From contig CAZRSF010000125.1 in assembly GCA_964602655.1 (NCBI GenBank), positions 1 to 7,695 of the forward strand: DNA of 7,695 nucleotides, in the 5' to 3' direction. Origin of the DNA: Moduliflexus sp964602655. GTDB lineage: Bacteria; Moduliflexota; Moduliflexia; Moduliflexales; Moduliflexaceae. Each line of letters opens with the position of its first letter. Within the stretch, counting starts at the first letter, position 1. The notes under the pieces are model-generated. The model was not told where the DNA came from, searched no databases, and saw only the letters and a program-made list of their open reading frames with translations. Both the position numbers and the translations under genes were made by a program. Positions 7,201 through 7,695 of this stretch are shown here, in pieces.

Positions 7201-7413
7201 CGCATTTTCAGCTTTTTACGCGCCGAGGCCGAGAAAGACGAAGCGGCGGCGCGAATCGCCGCCCGCATCCTGACGCGCCAATCCGCCACCTGCGCCATCG
7301 GCGACAAGGCCGCCTGCATCGAGGCGCTGCGAGCGATTCGGAACAAGTTTCCGCAGATCGACACGCCGCTGAAAGCCGTCGATCCGCCGATTTACGCAAA
7401 GACAGGAGTTTAA
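4243..7413 (+). CDS. Large WGR-domain plus HEAT-like repeat protein, function unknown
   Basis: The product is 1056 residues, without signal peptide or membrane segments. Residues 1-77 look like a WGR domain of the MolR/YehI type: strands around 3-9, 19-26 and 31-37, then YRGGKTQEGTKT (40-51), then a helix with AERTFDELVNSKLAAGY (60-76). The W-G-R signature itself is degenerate. An Ala-rich linker (about 85-105) leads into helical pairs resembling HEAT repeats from about 120 to the C-terminus. Some have the D-V-R turn signature, as at 846-848, 909-914 and, as DSRR, 879-882. A Tyr/Arg-rich stretch interrupts them (318-345 and 404-430, including RYRYEYRPYRR). WGR domains are known for nucleic-acid binding in PARPs; E. 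coli yehI neighbours the MoxR/VWA cluster yehL-yehQ. I infer a scaffold or regulatory role. ATG 4243 is chosen over an in-frame TTG at 4195, which would lie inside the promoter and add a non-domain tail; the Shine-Dalgarno is weak. Confidence 0.8.
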   Translation: MKLIRQITLYSGQGASEQTFTIELCDVGGNVYVVNFRAAYRGGKTQEGTKTVIPVARAVAERTFDELVNSKLAAGYSQIPYAGADAMKHAEPPMSQAAAARSAAIVKRLREALEDGQTARTKWKLSRVIWRAGELKLTEAVPYLLRLANQGDAMQQYCTAWALSRYADASSAADVIRVLGHAYFQDATPDKTRRIAATGLARLLKDSDDATFFDALLATLPNDIRAAVEQNDSIALSERLRYYLFTLATASNTYLTTLYLLTQKYSAIREPLLTLLKELSFAPGYFQPIRQILKAAELYDDAEMFGLLAYRIEKTAHGYRSRTGYYARRGRYHIRGVGYVDVKEEYQKTLPRIAYSSKTRDYLRERIARTLRRAGEADSPAYAELAARLLLMYDDSRDLTQPYFIPRYRYEYRPYRRIDISTHYDAYATHLAFNFILYGNSPRYGRQPNAGAWHCVEPYQPGQPAPDAREEAFPALWDKTPQTLIELLLQSRCERVQEFAAKAFRANPENGKLLDTAQLIALLALPYPATNALALDLAAQRYTPGKPDFELVRALLNSPYQPAREMARRWIEKSAAAFMQDAAFVCDLIFMPYADAWQWARAFLPTQHVFELQEQAIVSRALAMLIAAGPDEFSNEAIQEIGDILLLSFPRSMYRLGFDIIGDLLAHSTAELHTLAGKILLKHTRDARMMPDDFFAALLQSASPQARSIGVQLLGKLPDYQLLEKQPLLANFCISVFPEIRQAAKPLIGRLAKGQKAFGDALAQLLFSVLLFKEAAEGIHQDVYALFIEELRPHLALFDADKTAKLLKSPHLHATLLGAYLLKNVVDISAFSARQMIDLAKNELRDVREAVWNFYRRYPERIKQDAAVALGIVDSDWEDSRRFAFDYFRAAFAENDWTPELLVSLCDSVRDDVRAFGREMITRFFREADGRDYLLKLSQHPSADLQLFATHYLEQFAANHADRIEKLEPYFVTMLSQVNKARVAKTRIFSFLRAEAEKDEAAARIAARILTRQSATCAIGDKAACIEALRAIRNKFPQIDTPLKAVDPPIYAKTGV

Positions 7414-7416
7414 AAT

Positions 7417-7671
7417 ATGCAAGCGATATTCAATGTGAACGTACAAGAGATTGACCAGAAATTTTTGGGGATTCTCCGAGATTTGGTTTCAAGAGATATT
7501 GAAATCGTCATCAAAAAAGAGAGACCGCGCCTTGAAGAATTCGACCGGACGCAACCGCTGCCGGTCGTTATGGAACGGCTTGCCGAGGCGGGTTATCATG
7601 CCGAATTTTTGAAGGATGTCGAAGAGGGGCTGAAAACCTCGTCAGTGTACGCTGAACACCATAAACATTAA
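7417..7671 (+). CDS. Small hypothetical protein, antitoxin-like
   Basis: The 84-residue product is not assigned to a named family. It begins with a strand (AIFNVNVQEID), a helix (about 12-25) and a second strand DIEIVIKKE (27-35). A helical C-terminal half follows, LPVVMERLAEAGYHAEFLKDV with a GLKTSSVY end. The N-terminal pattern of F-x-V-x-x-x-E-I-D-x-x-F-L followed by IEIVI recalls, from memory, small antitoxin-like proteins encoded before RelE-type toxins. The gene follows the WGR-HEAT stop by 3 nt, and its AGGAG (7404-7408, 8 nt spacing) lies inside that upstream gene, so the two are cotranscribed and probably translationally coupled. It is visibly more AT-rich than the upstream gene, which may mean separate acquisition. 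A partner toxin would have to lie beyond the window; an open frame from TTG 7676 is a candidate start. Confidence 0.7.
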   Translation: MQAIFNVNVQEIDQKFLGILRDLVSRDIEIVIKKERPRLEEFDRTQPLPVVMERLAEAGYHAEFLKDVEEGLKTSSVYAEHHKH

Positions 7672-7695
7672 GCCGTTGAAGCGCGAAATTATCAC

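Overview
The window holds six protein genes, all on the + strand, in two transcription units. It looks like chromosomal DNA of a free-living bacterium with moderate to high GC. Every gap in the first unit carries a GC-rich or perfectly palindromic repeat. From memory, repeats of this style are frequent in large genomes of filamentous, poorly cultured lineages such as Chloroflexota or Modulibacteria (KSB3). That placement is a weak inference; no marker gene here fixes the taxonomy.

Unit 1 (188-4015) is a carbohydrate, probably polyol, uptake and oxidation operon. It encodes two ABC permeases of the CUT1 sugar type (188-1075 and 1249-2118), resembling from memory the SmoF/SmoG sorbitol-mannitol pair. 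They are followed by a short-chain dehydrogenase (2184-2948) and a zinc-dependent medium-chain dehydrogenase (3008-4015). The likely scheme is that the permease pair imports a sugar alcohol and the dehydrogenases oxidise it. No solute-binding protein or ABC ATPase is present; they should lie upstream or elsewhere. The gaps hold a MITE-like 29-bp imperfect inverted repeat (1102-1190), a 33-nt perfect palindrome (2129-2161) and a second 33-nt palindrome of unrelated sequence but identical 16+1+16 design (2962-2994). A decayed relative of the first palindrome, with a T tract, ends the unit as an intrinsic terminator (4032-4067).

Unit 2 starts behind a TTGACA promoter-like box (4166). It encodes a 1056-residue WGR plus HEAT-like repeat protein (4243-7413), tightly coupled to an 84-residue gene (7417-7671) that looks like the antitoxin half of a toxin-antitoxin pair. 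A possible partner frame begins at the right edge. The role of this unit is unknown. It is the least explained part of the window and the best place to look for something new.
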